Source: Anaerolineaceae bacterium (GTDB taxonomy: Bacteria; Chloroflexota; Anaerolineae; Anaerolineales; Anaerolineaceae). Taken from it: a stretch of 64,000 nucleotides of DNA. Shown here piece after piece: positions 17,343 through 26,167 of this stretch. The position numbers and the translations under genes are program-made. The stretch covers positions 992,001-1,056,000 of the forward strand of contig JARKPB010000008.1 of assembly GCA_029975475.1 (NCBI GenBank), in the 5' to 3' direction. The notes beneath the pieces are model-generated. The model was not told the DNA's origin. It saw only the letters and a list, made by a program, of their open reading frames with translations, and did not search any database. The stretch's first letter is position 1, and the number at the start of each line of letters is the position of its first letter.

Positions 17343-20300
17343 AACGCGCTAGCCTCCTGAGAATGGTGGACCAGATTCAATGCGATTAACGCCCCCAGCT
17401 GCCGGCGAATTTCCACATCGTCGGGAGCCAGCTGCGATGCGCGCCGGAGCATCGATTCGGCGGCTGCGTACTCTTTGCCATCCCGCAGCAATTCCGCCGC
17501 CTGGAGATACGGACGGGGATCGCTGCCGGAGACCGCGATGGCAGCCTGAAGCGTCTTTAGCGCCAGACCCGGCTGCCGCTGCTGCCGGTAAATATCCGCC
17601 AGGCAAAGATACGGTTCAAGCGCCTCCGGGTTCAGACGGATGACTTCGGTGTATTCATGCAGCGCCTGGTCCAAATCGCCATTTTTCCTCAATAAAGCTG
17701 CCAGCCTGACGCGGATCTCGACATCGTTTGGATAGAGCCCCAGCGCGCGCTGGCAAATATCGATGGCCGCCGGGAAATCGCCGGTTTCAGCCAGGAGGCG
17801 GGAAATAAACTCAAATGCCTCCCGGTCGTGAAGATCACTGCGGTCAATTGCCTTGATCGTCTGGACAGCGCGGTGCGCGCCCTGGTTCTGGTAAACAATC
17901 CGGGCTTTCTCTAAAATCGCGGGGAAGGCGCCCGGGTGAAGCTGCAAATAACGGTCCAGGGCTTCAGCGGCCGCCAGCGGGTTGCCCAACGCCTGCTCAA
18001 CCCGCGAGGAAAACAAGACCGCGTTCAAATCTTGAGGATCCAGCGCCAGCGCAGCCGCAGCAAACTCACAGGCGGCATCCAGTTTGCCCTGCGCGAAAGC
18101 GATCTCGCCTTGCAGAATTAACGGCCGGGTCGCTTTCGGGTTGAGGTTGCCAGCGTTTTGCGCCAGCCTCAGTCCATCGGCATGCTTGGATAGTTTCAAC
18201 TTTACCCCGGCCAGAGTCAGCAGCGCATCGCTATTTTCAGGCTGGAGGACACAGGCGGCTTCTAACGCCGTTTCAGCTTTTTCATACTCCGCGGCAGCCG
18301 CCAGTTCTGCCCCCAGACTGTTGAGGATGGCGGGGTTATCAGGATCCAGCTGGCTGGCTTTGGAAAAATGCAAAATCGCTGTGTCATGCTCCTTCAGATG
18401 CGCAGCCAGCTGCCCGGCCCAGGATTGCCATTCCGGCTCTTCCGGCCAGATTTCGAGCGCTGACTCGAGCAGATCCAGCGCCAGGTCCTCCTGGAAATTC
18501 CGCTCAGCGAGCAGAGCTGCCGCGGCACGCAGGATCGGGTTTTCCGGTTCTCTTTCTACAGCCTGAATGGCGAAAGCCAGTCCGCGGTCAGGGTCGGCTT
18601 CCATACAGGCCAGACCGAGCTGAATTAACGTCGCCGGGTGATTGGGAAAACGCAGCGCAGCTTCAACCGCTGTTTTGGTGTTCCCCATACGCCGCAGCGC
18701 CCCGACCACAGCGGCGATATCGCTAACATCCGGCTGCATCAAAGCCAGCGCGCGGATCGTGGCCGTCCCGGGCTGGAAAACAGTCTGTCCGCGATACCGC
18801 CAGCGTTGAACATCGCGGTTCGAATTTTTCGAAGCCAGCGCCAGCATGGCATTTTCAAATATCTTTGCGAAACTGGCGCTGCTGCCCGCCGGCCGGTGAG
18901 TTTGGATCTTCAATTCATCGGCCAACAGGCAATATTCGGCCGCCAGGACGCTCGCTTGAGCCAAAGCGAGTTGGGCGAGTGAATCGGCAGGCTGCCGCTC
19001 AGCCTGCGCGGAGAGCAGCCGGAACGCCAGGTCCCAGCTGCCTGCCTCCAAACAGGCCAGGCCAAGCCAGATTTCCTGATTGATTAACGCCGGTTCAGCA
19101 TCCTTTCCGGTCAGATCGTTGACCAGGCTTTCAAGCAGCTGGTGAGATTGACTAACCTTGCCTTCCCGGGCGAGACATCTTACTTCAACCGCCGCAAGAC
19201 GCGCGGTGTTCCCGCCAGATCTACCCGCGGCCAGCACCTTTTGGGCTGTCTCCAGGTCACCGGTCAGCAACGCCGCCTCGGCAGCGGCCGCGCAGAAGCG
19301 GGAGAATCCCTGAAGATCACCGCTGCCTGGCTGGCGGGCGGAATTTTCCGCGTAGGGTTCCAGCAGCAAGCGGCAGCGCAGTTCGATCCTCATCGCGGCG
19401 AGGGTATCGTCCTCCGGATGGCTGGCGGTCAACCGCTCCAGATCGGTAAGCGCCCCGCCCAGATTCCCCGCTGCCAGGTTGCAGTCCAGCGCCAGGCGGT
19501 CCAACCCGCCGGAGGTTTGCAGCAGCTGAGCCGCGCGGTCGGAAAAATATTTCCGCACGCCGTCATCAATATTTTCGACCGCCGGTATATTTAATCGGCG
19601 GAATCTTTCCAGTGTTTTCAGCGCAGCAGGGTGGTCCCCGGCCTGATGCGCGAGAAAAGCGTACAAGACCATTCCCGCGGCATCTTCAGGGAAATTCTCC
19701 AGTAGACCGGACAAAATCTGTCTGGCGCTGGAAAAGTCCCCTTGCTTTTCCAACAATGCTGCCAGTTTTAAGTACAGGTCACGTCTGGGTTCCAGACTGG
19801 CCTGGATACCCCTGCACAAGCACTCAGCAGCCGCGGTCTCATCGCTGCCGGCGATGAACAAATCCGCTGCCATCGCCCAATGTTCCGCGCCGGCATCCTC
19901 TAACCCAAGCAGCGGCTGTAAAGTATCCAGCGCTTCTTTTACTGCGCCACCTGCCATCTGCTTATCAGCCGCCCTTAAGCGCAAATCCGGTGATGTGGGA
20001 TTAATATCCAGCGCATGCAGAAGGGCATTCATTTCTTCGGCTTTCCGCCCGGTTTGCTCCATGACCTTGCCGTACCAGAGCACCGTTTCCAGATCATCCG
20101 GCTGCTGGCGCAGAAGTTCACCGGCGACATTAACCGCTTCTTGAGGCAGCTGGGATTGCAGATACGCTTCGGCCAGCATTTGCTGAACTCCAGGATTATT
20201 CGGGCAGTCAGCGGCGGCATCTGCCAGAGCAGCCAGTGCGACCTCCAGTTCGCCGGCGCGCAGAGCGCTCCGCCCCAACCCGGTCTGAATACGCCATCGC

Positions 20301-22624
20301 CAGCGGTCCTGATGCGCTTCTGGCAATTCCAGCAAGTGGCGGTAAATTTTCAAAGCGATACTGGCTTTCCCGTCCAGACGTTCAATTTCTGCCAGCATGT
20401 AACTGGCGTTGAAATGATCCGGGTGGTGGACCAGCGCTTTAACCAGCGCGTCCCGGGCGGGGGCTAAATTCTTGCGCTCAATTTCACCTTCTTCTAAAAA
20501 CACCGGGTCTGCCGCCGCATTCAGGAGGGCGGCCGCCAGCATCACAGCCAGATCTGCTGCGGCAGGATCCGCTTCATTGGCAAGCCGAAGATATGCCGCA
20601 GCTTGTTCCCGTTTACCGGATTCAAATAATATTTCTCCAAACAATCGAACCAGATCCATGTTGCGTGGCCAGGATTGAACCGCGGCTGCCGCGATTCCCG
20701 CAGCCTCATCCAGCCGTCCGATCAGGCGCAGCGTGCGTGCCAGTTCAAGAGCCGCAGTCGGATTATCAGCCTGCAAATGGCTGGCCTGGCGCAAATAAGG
20801 TAACGCCTCCGCTGCCTGGCCTTTTGCCAGATAAACTTCAGCCAGGCGAAAAGCGACTGCGCCGGATTGAGGACAGGCCATTGCCGCTTCGCGCAGTACT
20901 TCTACCTTCTTTTGCTCGGCGCCCATCTCTTCATACAAATCTGCCAGCGCCAGCCAGGCAACTTCGTGATCAGGCTGATAAAGCGCCGCCCGGCTCAGGT
21001 CATTTTCCGCATCCTTGTAATTTCCCAGCAGAACCTGGCTCTTGCCGCGTAAAGCCAGAGCCAGGCCGTTTTCAGCATCTTCAGCCAGAACCTGGTTGCA
21101 GGCAAGCAGCGCCTCGCCAGCGTCTGAGACAGCCAGAGCAGCTTCAGCCAGCGCCAGCTGATCACCGGCCGAAAGCGGACCAGCCGCCCTGACAATCGCT
21201 TTTCGTTCCTCAAAACTGGCTTGAAGATCGCCGCACAGGTGGTATACCCTGGCCAGATTGCGCCGCCAGTCTAGATTTTCGGGCTCCAGCGACGCGCCCA
21301 TTTGCAGGGCGTGCAGGGCTTCTTCATACCGGTTGATTTTCAGACAGGTGTCCGCGAAGATGGAGAGCACTTCGCAATCCCCCGGGCGCGAATCCAGAAA
21401 CAGACGTGCGGTGTCATAGGCCTCCTGGTTAAGGCCCAGACGCAATAATGTTCCAATCACCTCGCCCGGATCAATCACCGCGTTGAAATCAGCCAGACTG
21501 ACGGCTTTTCCGCCGCTGCTTTGAATCAGTTGATACAGCTTTTGTCCAGCCTGACGGGATTCGTCTTCCAGTCCCTGACGAAGGGTTGCGTCAATTTCCA
21601 CCAGCAACACCGGGATGGAAACCGCCGGAGCGGTCTCGTCATCCTCACCATGATCCGCGCTCATCACAGCTGCCAGCGGCTGGATTACATCCAGGCCGCG
21701 CACCCGGCCCAGCTTGCCGGTCTTAAGCGAAACGGCATGGGTCACATGTTCAAGGCACTTTTGCGCTTCCTGCATCATGTAATCGGCTTCAACCAGTTTT
21801 CCGGCGATTTGAAGGATGTTGCCGGTTTTGCGGAAATGCTCGGCGCGGTTTAATTCACTGGCGATTAAATTCTTTCCGCTCAAGGTCTGTTCTTCTGGCA
21901 GCAGATTAAGGTCTTCTGTCAGGTTATCGGCCAGCACGCGCGCCAGCGAATCAAGCCCCTGCTCCTGCAGCCAGGCCAGGAACTCAAGCCGATGATCCAG
22001 GGATTGAGGAAATAAATAAGTGGAAAGGGTTTCAATTCGCTGCGGATTTTCCAGCGGCATGCTCAGGAGCGCATGTCCGACCCAGCGCATGGCAGTAAAC
22101 CATTCCGCGCCTTCAAACAGCGCGTCAAAACACTGCGAACGGTCCTCGATCCAACCGCTGAGAATCGCCAGGCTGGTTTTCCAGGTTTGAAAAGCCCCGG
22201 CAGCGCCTGATAGGCGGGTTAATTCTTCACCCAGCCCCCGCCAGCTGCCTTTCCTGCGACGGCGTTCCCAGAAGGCCAGCGCCAGCAGCGCATGACCGCG
22301 CAGATCCAAAGGGAAACTGCCACCCTCGCCAGCCCGTTCATACGCTTTTAGGGCAGCAGCGACCGCCTCAGGGCTCAGGCTCTCTACCGTCGGCGGACAA
22401 ATTGTTGGATCAACGCCGTCGTTCATGAGAACCAGTAAACCAATCTGTCCGGGATTCCACGCCTGCAAGCGATCCACACAGGTGGAAGATACCGCGCTCC
22501 AGAAGGTTGGGTCCTGCAAGGCGGACCAGATCACCTTATCCTGACGCAAAGAACGCAGCAGCAGGGCGACGGTCGAAGGAGGAAAAATCTGGTTGAGGCT
22601 GTCCAGCACGAAATTGTTCTGCAT
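17339..22624 (-). CDS. Giant tetratricopeptide-repeat protein (1761 aa)
   Basis: An all-helical protein made almost entirely of ~34-residue TPR units from ~380 to the C-terminus, for example AALYQPDHEVAWLALADLYEEMG and HEYTEVIRLNPEALEPYLCLADIY. Residues 1-~370 are also helical but less regular. There is no catalytic motif, transmembrane segment or signal peptide. Such a TPR superhelix is a likely binding platform; since the next gene (4-bp overlap) encodes a TPR + caspase-like peptidase, the two probably act in one complex (inference). It begins 24 bp after the small membrane protein gene. GGGAG lies before the ATG. Confidence 0.88.
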   Translation of the reverse strand: MQNNFVLDSLNQIFPPSTVALLLRSLRQDKVIWSALQDPTFWSAVSSTCVDRLQAWNPGQIGLLVLMNDGVDPTICPPTVESLSPEAVAAALKAYERAGEGGSFPLDLRGHALLALAFWERRRRKGSWRGLGEELTRLSGAAGAFQTWKTSLAILSGWIEDRSQCFDALFEGAEWFTAMRWVGHALLSMPLENPQRIETLSTYLFPQSLDHRLEFLAWLQEQGLDSLARVLADNLTEDLNLLPEEQTLSGKNLIASELNRAEHFRKTGNILQIAGKLVEADYMMQEAQKCLEHVTHAVSLKTGKLGRVRGLDVIQPLAAVMSADHGEDDETAPAVSIPVLLVEIDATLRQGLEDESRQAGQKLYQLIQSSGGKAVSLADFNAVIDPGEVIGTLLRLGLNQEAYDTARLFLDSRPGDCEVLSIFADTCLKINRYEEALHALQMGASLEPENLDWRRNLARVYHLCGDLQASFEERKAIVRAAGPLSAGDQLALAEAALAVSDAGEALLACNQVLAEDAENGLALALRGKSQVLLGNYKDAENDLSRAALYQPDHEVAWLALADLYEEMGAEQKKVEVLREAAMACPQSGAVAFRLAEVYLAKGQAAEALPYLRQASHLQADNPTAALELARTLRLIGRLDEAAGIAAAAVQSWPRNMDLVRLFGEILFESGKREQAAAYLRLANEADPAAADLAVMLAAALLNAAADPVFLEEGEIERKNLAPARDALVKALVHHPDHFNASYMLAEIERLDGKASIALKIYRHLLELPEAHQDRWRWRIQTGLGRSALRAGELEVALAALADAAADCPNNPGVQQMLAEAYLQSQLPQEAVNVAGELLRQQPDDLETVLWYGKVMEQTGRKAEEMNALLHALDINPTSPDLRLRAADKQMAGGAVKEALDTLQPLLGLEDAGAEHWAMAADLFIAGSDETAAAECLCRGIQASLEPRRDLYLKLAALLEKQGDFSSARQILSGLLENFPEDAAGMVLYAFLAHQAGDHPAALKTLERFRRLNIPAVENIDDGVRKYFSDRAAQLLQTSGGLDRLALDCNLAAGNLGGALTDLERLTASHPEDDTLAAMRIELRCRLLLEPYAENSARQPGSGDLQGFSRFCAAAAEAALLTGDLETAQKVLAAGRSGGNTARLAAVEVRCLAREGKVSQSHQLLESLVNDLTGKDAEPALINQEIWLGLACLEAGSWDLAFRLLSAQAERQPADSLAQLALAQASVLAAEYCLLADELKIQTHRPAGSSASFAKIFENAMLALASKNSNRDVQRWRYRGQTVFQPGTATIRALALMQPDVSDIAAVVGALRRMGNTKTAVEAALRFPNHPATLIQLGLACMEADPDRGLAFAIQAVEREPENPILRAAAALLAERNFQEDLALDLLESALEIWPEEPEWQSWAGQLAAHLKEHDTAILHFSKASQLDPDNPAILNSLGAELAAAAEYEKAETALEAACVLQPENSDALLTLAGVKLKLSKHADGLRLAQNAGNLNPKATRPLILQGEIAFAQGKLDAACEFAAAALALDPQDLNAVLFSSRVEQALGNPLAAAEALDRYLQLHPGAFPAILEKARIVYQNQGAHRAVQTIKAIDRSDLHDREAFEFISRLLAETGDFPAAIDICQRALGLYPNDVEIRVRLAALLRKNGDLDQALHEYTEVIRLNPEALEPYLCLADIYRQQRQPGLALKTLQAAIAVSGSDPRPYLQAAELLRDGKEYAAAESMLRRASQLAPDDVEIRRQLGALIALNLVHHSQEASAL

Positions 22625-22648
22625 CCCGGGCTCTCCCTTGAGTGCGGT

Positions 22649-22981
22649 CTAAAAACCAGCGAGATTTCGAACCAGCGCATAAGCGCAGCCAATCAGCGCA
22701 AAACCGACAAAAACGAGGAATATGCCGACACCGGCATTGGTGCGGGTGAGCTGGTTCAATGCGTCAATCAGATTCGCCGCGTTACCGACCAGCCCGGATA
22801 AATCCTCTGAGAGACCTTTCTGCGCCAGTTTTGAGGTTTGCGCGGCGATCGCGTTGATCTCCTGCCCGACCACTTTGCTGACCAGGACAAAAATCCCTAC
22901 AATCATGACCACGATCCCGGCGATGAGAAGAACGCCGGCCATGGTAAAGAAAAAATTACTGATAGTCATTGAAAAAATCAT
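22649..22981 (-). CDS. Small two-TM membrane protein, first gene of the sigma-54 operon
   Basis: A 110-residue protein with a hydrophobic helix at ~5-37 (FFFTMAGVLLIAGIVVMIVG), an amphipathic middle (~38-82, rich in Ala, Gln, Leu) and a second hydrophobic helix at ~84-106. The layout suggests a hairpin membrane anchor with a helical loop. I do not recognise a family. The ATG at 22981 has GGGAGG 6 bases upstream. It is the first gene after the -24/-12 promoter, with a leader of only ~25 nt, so its product is coordinated with the TPR and peptidase proteins and might anchor or sense for them (inference). Confidence 0.75.
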   Translation of the reverse strand: MIFSMTISNFFFTMAGVLLIAGIVVMIVGIFVLVSKVVGQEINAIAAQTSKLAQKGLSEDLSGLVGNAANLIDALNQLTRTNAGVGIFLVFVGFALIGCAYALVRNLAGF

Positions 22982-23016
22982 CCTGTCCTCCCGGCAATGG
23001 CCTTCGGAGGATAGGA

Positions 23017-23033
23017 TGCAATATTCGTGCCAG
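23017..23033 (-). promoter_or_regulatory. Sigma-54 (-24/-12) promoter
   Basis: Minus strand reads C-TGGCACG-AATA-TTGCA, an exact fit to the RpoN consensus TGGCACG-N4-TTGCA. The invariant GG is at 23031-23030 and GC at 23019-23018, giving a start near 23006. It lies in the gap between the sigma-54 activator gene and the small membrane protein gene. I found no comparable -24/-12 match elsewhere in the window by eye. Confidence 0.9.
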
Positions 23034-23060
23034 GTTTGATTTATTGGTTTGCCTGGGCGT

Positions 23061-24221
23061 TTACCAGGTCAAAGGGAGATGTTCGATATCCAGTTCAGCG
23101 CCGTCGCAGAACAGCATGGCTCTTTCAATTGTGTTGCGCAGTTCGCGAATATTTCCGGGCCAGGAGTAAGCAGTCAAAATATCCATGGCGCGGCCGGTCA
23201 TTCCCTGAATATTCATACCCTGGCGGGCGTTGTTGAGGCGGATAAAGAAACCCACCAGGTCGGGGATATCCGCAATTCGCTCGCGCAAGGGCGGCAGGTG
23301 CAGGTCGACTACCTTTAAACGGTAATACAAATCTTCCCGGAAAGTTCCTTCTTCGATCATCTTCCGCAAATCGCGGTTGGACGCGGCGATTAACTGCACA
23401 TCCACCTTAATCAACGCCGTGCCACCCACCCGGCGGAAAGCTTTCTCCTCGATGACGCGCAGCAGCTTGGCCTGGATATCCACCGGCATGGAGGAAATTT
23501 CATCCAGGAATAGAATACCGTCATCGGCGACTTCAAGCAGGCCGATTTTACGTTTTTCCGCGCCGGTGAAAGCGCCGGCTTCATACCCAAACAATTCCGA
23601 TTCAAGCACCGTGCTTTGAATCGCGGCGCAGTTCAGGGCGATAAAGGGCTTGTTGGAGCGCGGGCCGGAAGAATGGATATACTCCGCCAAAACCTCTTTT
23701 CCCGTGCCCGTCTGACCGGTGATCAAAACGGATACTGAGGCTGCAGCGGCGCGCTGTGCCTGGGACAGCACCTGGCGCATCGCCTGGCTCTCGCCCACGA
23801 TAAACTTGGCTTTCTGCAGCTGCTGTTCGCGAAAATGGGCGATCTCCCGCCGCATCCGCACCAGTTCGCCAGCGCGTTTAATGCTTTGATCCAGACGTTG
23901 AAACTGTAAAGGCTTTGAGAGAAAATCGACCGCCCCGTTTTTCATCGCATCTACCGCCATTTCGATATCGCCGTACGCGGTGAAGAGAATGATCGGAGGG
24001 CTGTTGGGGTTCTGAGCGGTCTCAAGCAGCAGACTGGGGCCGTAGCCGTCGGGTAAAGTAACATCCAGAAGGACAATATCGCCGGCGCCGCGGTTTAAAT
24101 GATTTCGGGCTTCTGCCAGTGTCCCGGCCCCGATAACCTCAAAACCCTTCCCGACCAAATATTGCCCGATGAACTCGCGCGCGTTTTCTTCGTCATCCAC
24201 GATTAAGATCGTAAAGCTCAT
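23061..24221 (-). CDS. Sigma-54-dependent response regulator lacking a DNA-binding domain
   Basis: A 386-residue protein with a receiver domain (acidic DDE at 9-11, phospho-acceptor Asp53 in LLDVTLPDGYG) and a sigma-54-interacting AAA+ domain: Walker A GQTGTGKE, the sigma-54 contact loop GAFTGA, Walker B ILFLDE and the R-finger region. It ends ...NTIERAMLFCDGAELDIEHLPLTW, where NtrC-type proteins begin their Fis-type helix-turn-helix. That HTH is absent, and no continuation is readable in the bases after the stop. It is therefore ~80 residues shorter than NtrC. It should activate RpoN polymerase without enhancer binding, as described for FlgR and Chlamydia CtcC. Its start overlaps the kinase stop (ATGA). 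Confidence 0.92.
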   Translation of the reverse strand: MSFTILIVDDEENAREFIGQYLVGKGFEVIGAGTLAEARNHLNRGAGDIVLLDVTLPDGYGPSLLLETAQNPNSPPIILFTAYGDIEMAVDAMKNGAVDFLSKPLQFQRLDQSIKRAGELVRMRREIAHFREQQLQKAKFIVGESQAMRQVLSQAQRAAAASVSVLITGQTGTGKEVLAEYIHSSGPRSNKPFIALNCAAIQSTVLESELFGYEAGAFTGAEKRKIGLLEVADDGILFLDEISSMPVDIQAKLLRVIEEKAFRRVGGTALIKVDVQLIAASNRDLRKMIEEGTFREDLYYRLKVVDLHLPPLRERIADIPDLVGFFIRLNNARQGMNIQGMTGRAMDILTAYSWPGNIRELRNTIERAMLFCDGAELDIEHLPLTW

Positions 24222-26167
24222 TCAGATACTCCGTTGCTGGCCGGGATCCGGATGGTAAATACCGTTCCACCGGGAAAGGATTCGACATTGACCGCGCCGC
24301 GGTGGCCGACAATCACCCGTTTTGTAATCGCCAGGCCAAGGCCTGTTCCGCGGGGGCTGTTGCTGACAAACGGTTCAAAAATTTTATCACGAAGATCATC
24401 CGGAATCCCTGGTCCGTTATCGGATATGGAGATAACAACTTCCGGAATGCCTGCGGGGCTGTTTTCTTTGGATAAATTAATCGCCAGCGTGCCGCCGGTT
24501 TGACTCATCGCTTCCAGCGCGTTACTGACCAGGTTGGTATATACCTGCTCCAGAGCCCGCGCATCGCCTTGAATCCACAATGGCTGCTGGGGGGGATGAA
24601 AAAATGGGCGCACATTCACCCGCGCAAATCGCGGCTGCCAGCGGCTGACAAACCGCTGGGTGAAATCAACCACATCCATTTCCTCCAGCTTTAAATTATC
24701 CGGACGGGAAAAGGTCAGGACCGATTCCATTAGGTGATTGATGCGGTTGCAGTCATTGATCATGCGCTGGATGCTGTCCTGCGCGGGAGCGCTTTCCGGT
24801 AGCAGACTCCCCAGCAACTGCAGCCCGGTCATGATGTTATTAATTGGATTTCGGACTTCATGCGCAAAGACCGCCGATACCTCCCCCAGGACTGCGCGGT
24901 GTTCCAGCTGTTCTGTGCGCGCGCGGATCTGTTCATCTTCGGAACAGTCTTCAATAAAAACCAGGATCGCCAGGATCTCGTTTCCGCGATTCACCGGGAT
25001 GACCTGTAGATGCGCGGGGAAAGACAGGCCGTTGCGGCGGTGCAGGGATACGCTGCCGAGGTTATGGGTGGGTATATTTCTTGTGGCTACGCGCATTGCC
25101 TGGATCACTCGCTCTGAGCCGATTACAATATTCTCTACCGGTTGTCCGCGCACCTCTTCGCTGGCATAACCAAGCATCCATTCTGCCGCTGGATTCAGCC
25201 CCGCCAGAGTCAGCCGCGGAGTTAAAATCAAAACTCCTTCTTTCAGGTTCTCAATAATCTCATCCTGAACAGCCAGCCCGCTGCGGTCTTTCTCGATTTG
25301 GTCTTTCAGGTTGGATACCAGAATCAGATTCTCATAAGCGGCATTAATCTGGGCTGACAGGATCGACAGGGTCTTCAGCGCGCGCTCATCCGCGCTGTGA
25401 TCCAAATCCGCAGCCGCCAGCAGCCCCCAGACCGCTCCGTCCGATCCCAGGGGGTGAACCGCCAGCACGGAAAGTCCGGCATTCCGCGCTGCCCGCTGAA
25501 TTTCTGTATTGATCCTTTTTTCCGGGGTCCAGAGACCGGCCTTTTTATAATGGATCAAATCCGTAGAGGGGAGGAATTCTGGCTGCCAGAGAGGTTCTCC
25601 GCTTCTGGCCGCCAGCCTTAACCGCGGGCTGTCACCCATCGCCTGATAGACCGCGCAGCTGCGCAGGCCCAGTAAACTGGCGCAGTTCACCGCCGCCTGT
25701 TCAAACATCTTCTCGGGGGTTTCAGCCACAAGCAGGCTGGTCATATCGCCCAGTGAACGGAGGGTCGTTTCCTGCCAGCTTTGAATTTGCTCGCTGGCGT
25801 CATCCCTGCCTTTAACTTTTATTAACCACCAACGTTTCTCGTCATCCAGTACACGCGACTCGAGGAGCACAGCCAGGTCAGGTCTGGACGGGCGGCGCAA
25901 GGCAGCGTCCTGAACCTCAAACCGGGAAACATCCGCGGCTTGAATTCCAGTCAAGAGCTCACTGACCCCTGCCCCTTCCAGCGAATGAGGAGCCCGCCCG
26001 CACAGGTGATACAGCGCTTGATTGCAGGTGACAATTTTGCCGCTGATCAGGTCTACAATCAACGCGGCCTCTTCAAAAGCGTCCAGGACGGCTGCCAGAA
26101 CCTCCCCGCTGGCTGTTTTCCCGCGGAATAAAGATTGGAGCATCTGGAATCCTGATTTCGCGCTCAT
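24218..26167 (-). CDS. PAS/GAF sensor histidine kinase
   Basis: A 649-residue soluble kinase with no transmembrane segment. Order: PAS-like domain ~20-110, GAF-like domain ~145-280, second PAS ~295-410, HisKA with phospho-acceptor His436 (FAHEVRNP), then HATPase_c with NLVSNALEAM (N box), DNGPGIPDDLRDKIFEPF (G1) and GTGLGLAI (G2). NtrB-like in its catalytic half. It almost certainly phosphorylates the overlapping response regulator. It begins one base after the rpoN stop. The N-terminal sensor domains suggest a cytoplasmic signal, which is unidentified. Confidence 0.93.
   Translation of the reverse strand: MSAKSGFQMLQSLFRGKTASGEVLAAVLDAFEEAALIVDLISGKIVTCNQALYHLCGRAPHSLEGAGVSELLTGIQAADVSRFEVQDAALRRPSRPDLAVLLESRVLDDEKRWWLIKVKGRDDASEQIQSWQETTLRSLGDMTSLLVAETPEKMFEQAAVNCASLLGLRSCAVYQAMGDSPRLRLAARSGEPLWQPEFLPSTDLIHYKKAGLWTPEKRINTEIQRAARNAGLSVLAVHPLGSDGAVWGLLAAADLDHSADERALKTLSILSAQINAAYENLILVSNLKDQIEKDRSGLAVQDEIIENLKEGVLILTPRLTLAGLNPAAEWMLGYASEEVRGQPVENIVIGSERVIQAMRVATRNIPTHNLGSVSLHRRNGLSFPAHLQVIPVNRGNEILAILVFIEDCSEDEQIRARTEQLEHRAVLGEVSAVFAHEVRNPINNIMTGLQLLGSLLPESAPAQDSIQRMINDCNRINHLMESVLTFSRPDNLKLEEMDVVDFTQRFVSRWQPRFARVNVRPFFHPPQQPLWIQGDARALEQVYTNLVSNALEAMSQTGGTLAINLSKENSPAGIPEVVISISDNGPGIPDDLRDKIFEPFVSNSPRGTGLGLAITKRVIVGHRGAVNVESFPGGTVFTIRIPASNGVSE

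Noticed and set aside
14550-22624. Type III-E-like Craspase system
   Set aside because: There is a TPR-caspase-like protein, but no Cas7-11-like gene, repeat array or other cas gene anywhere in the window.
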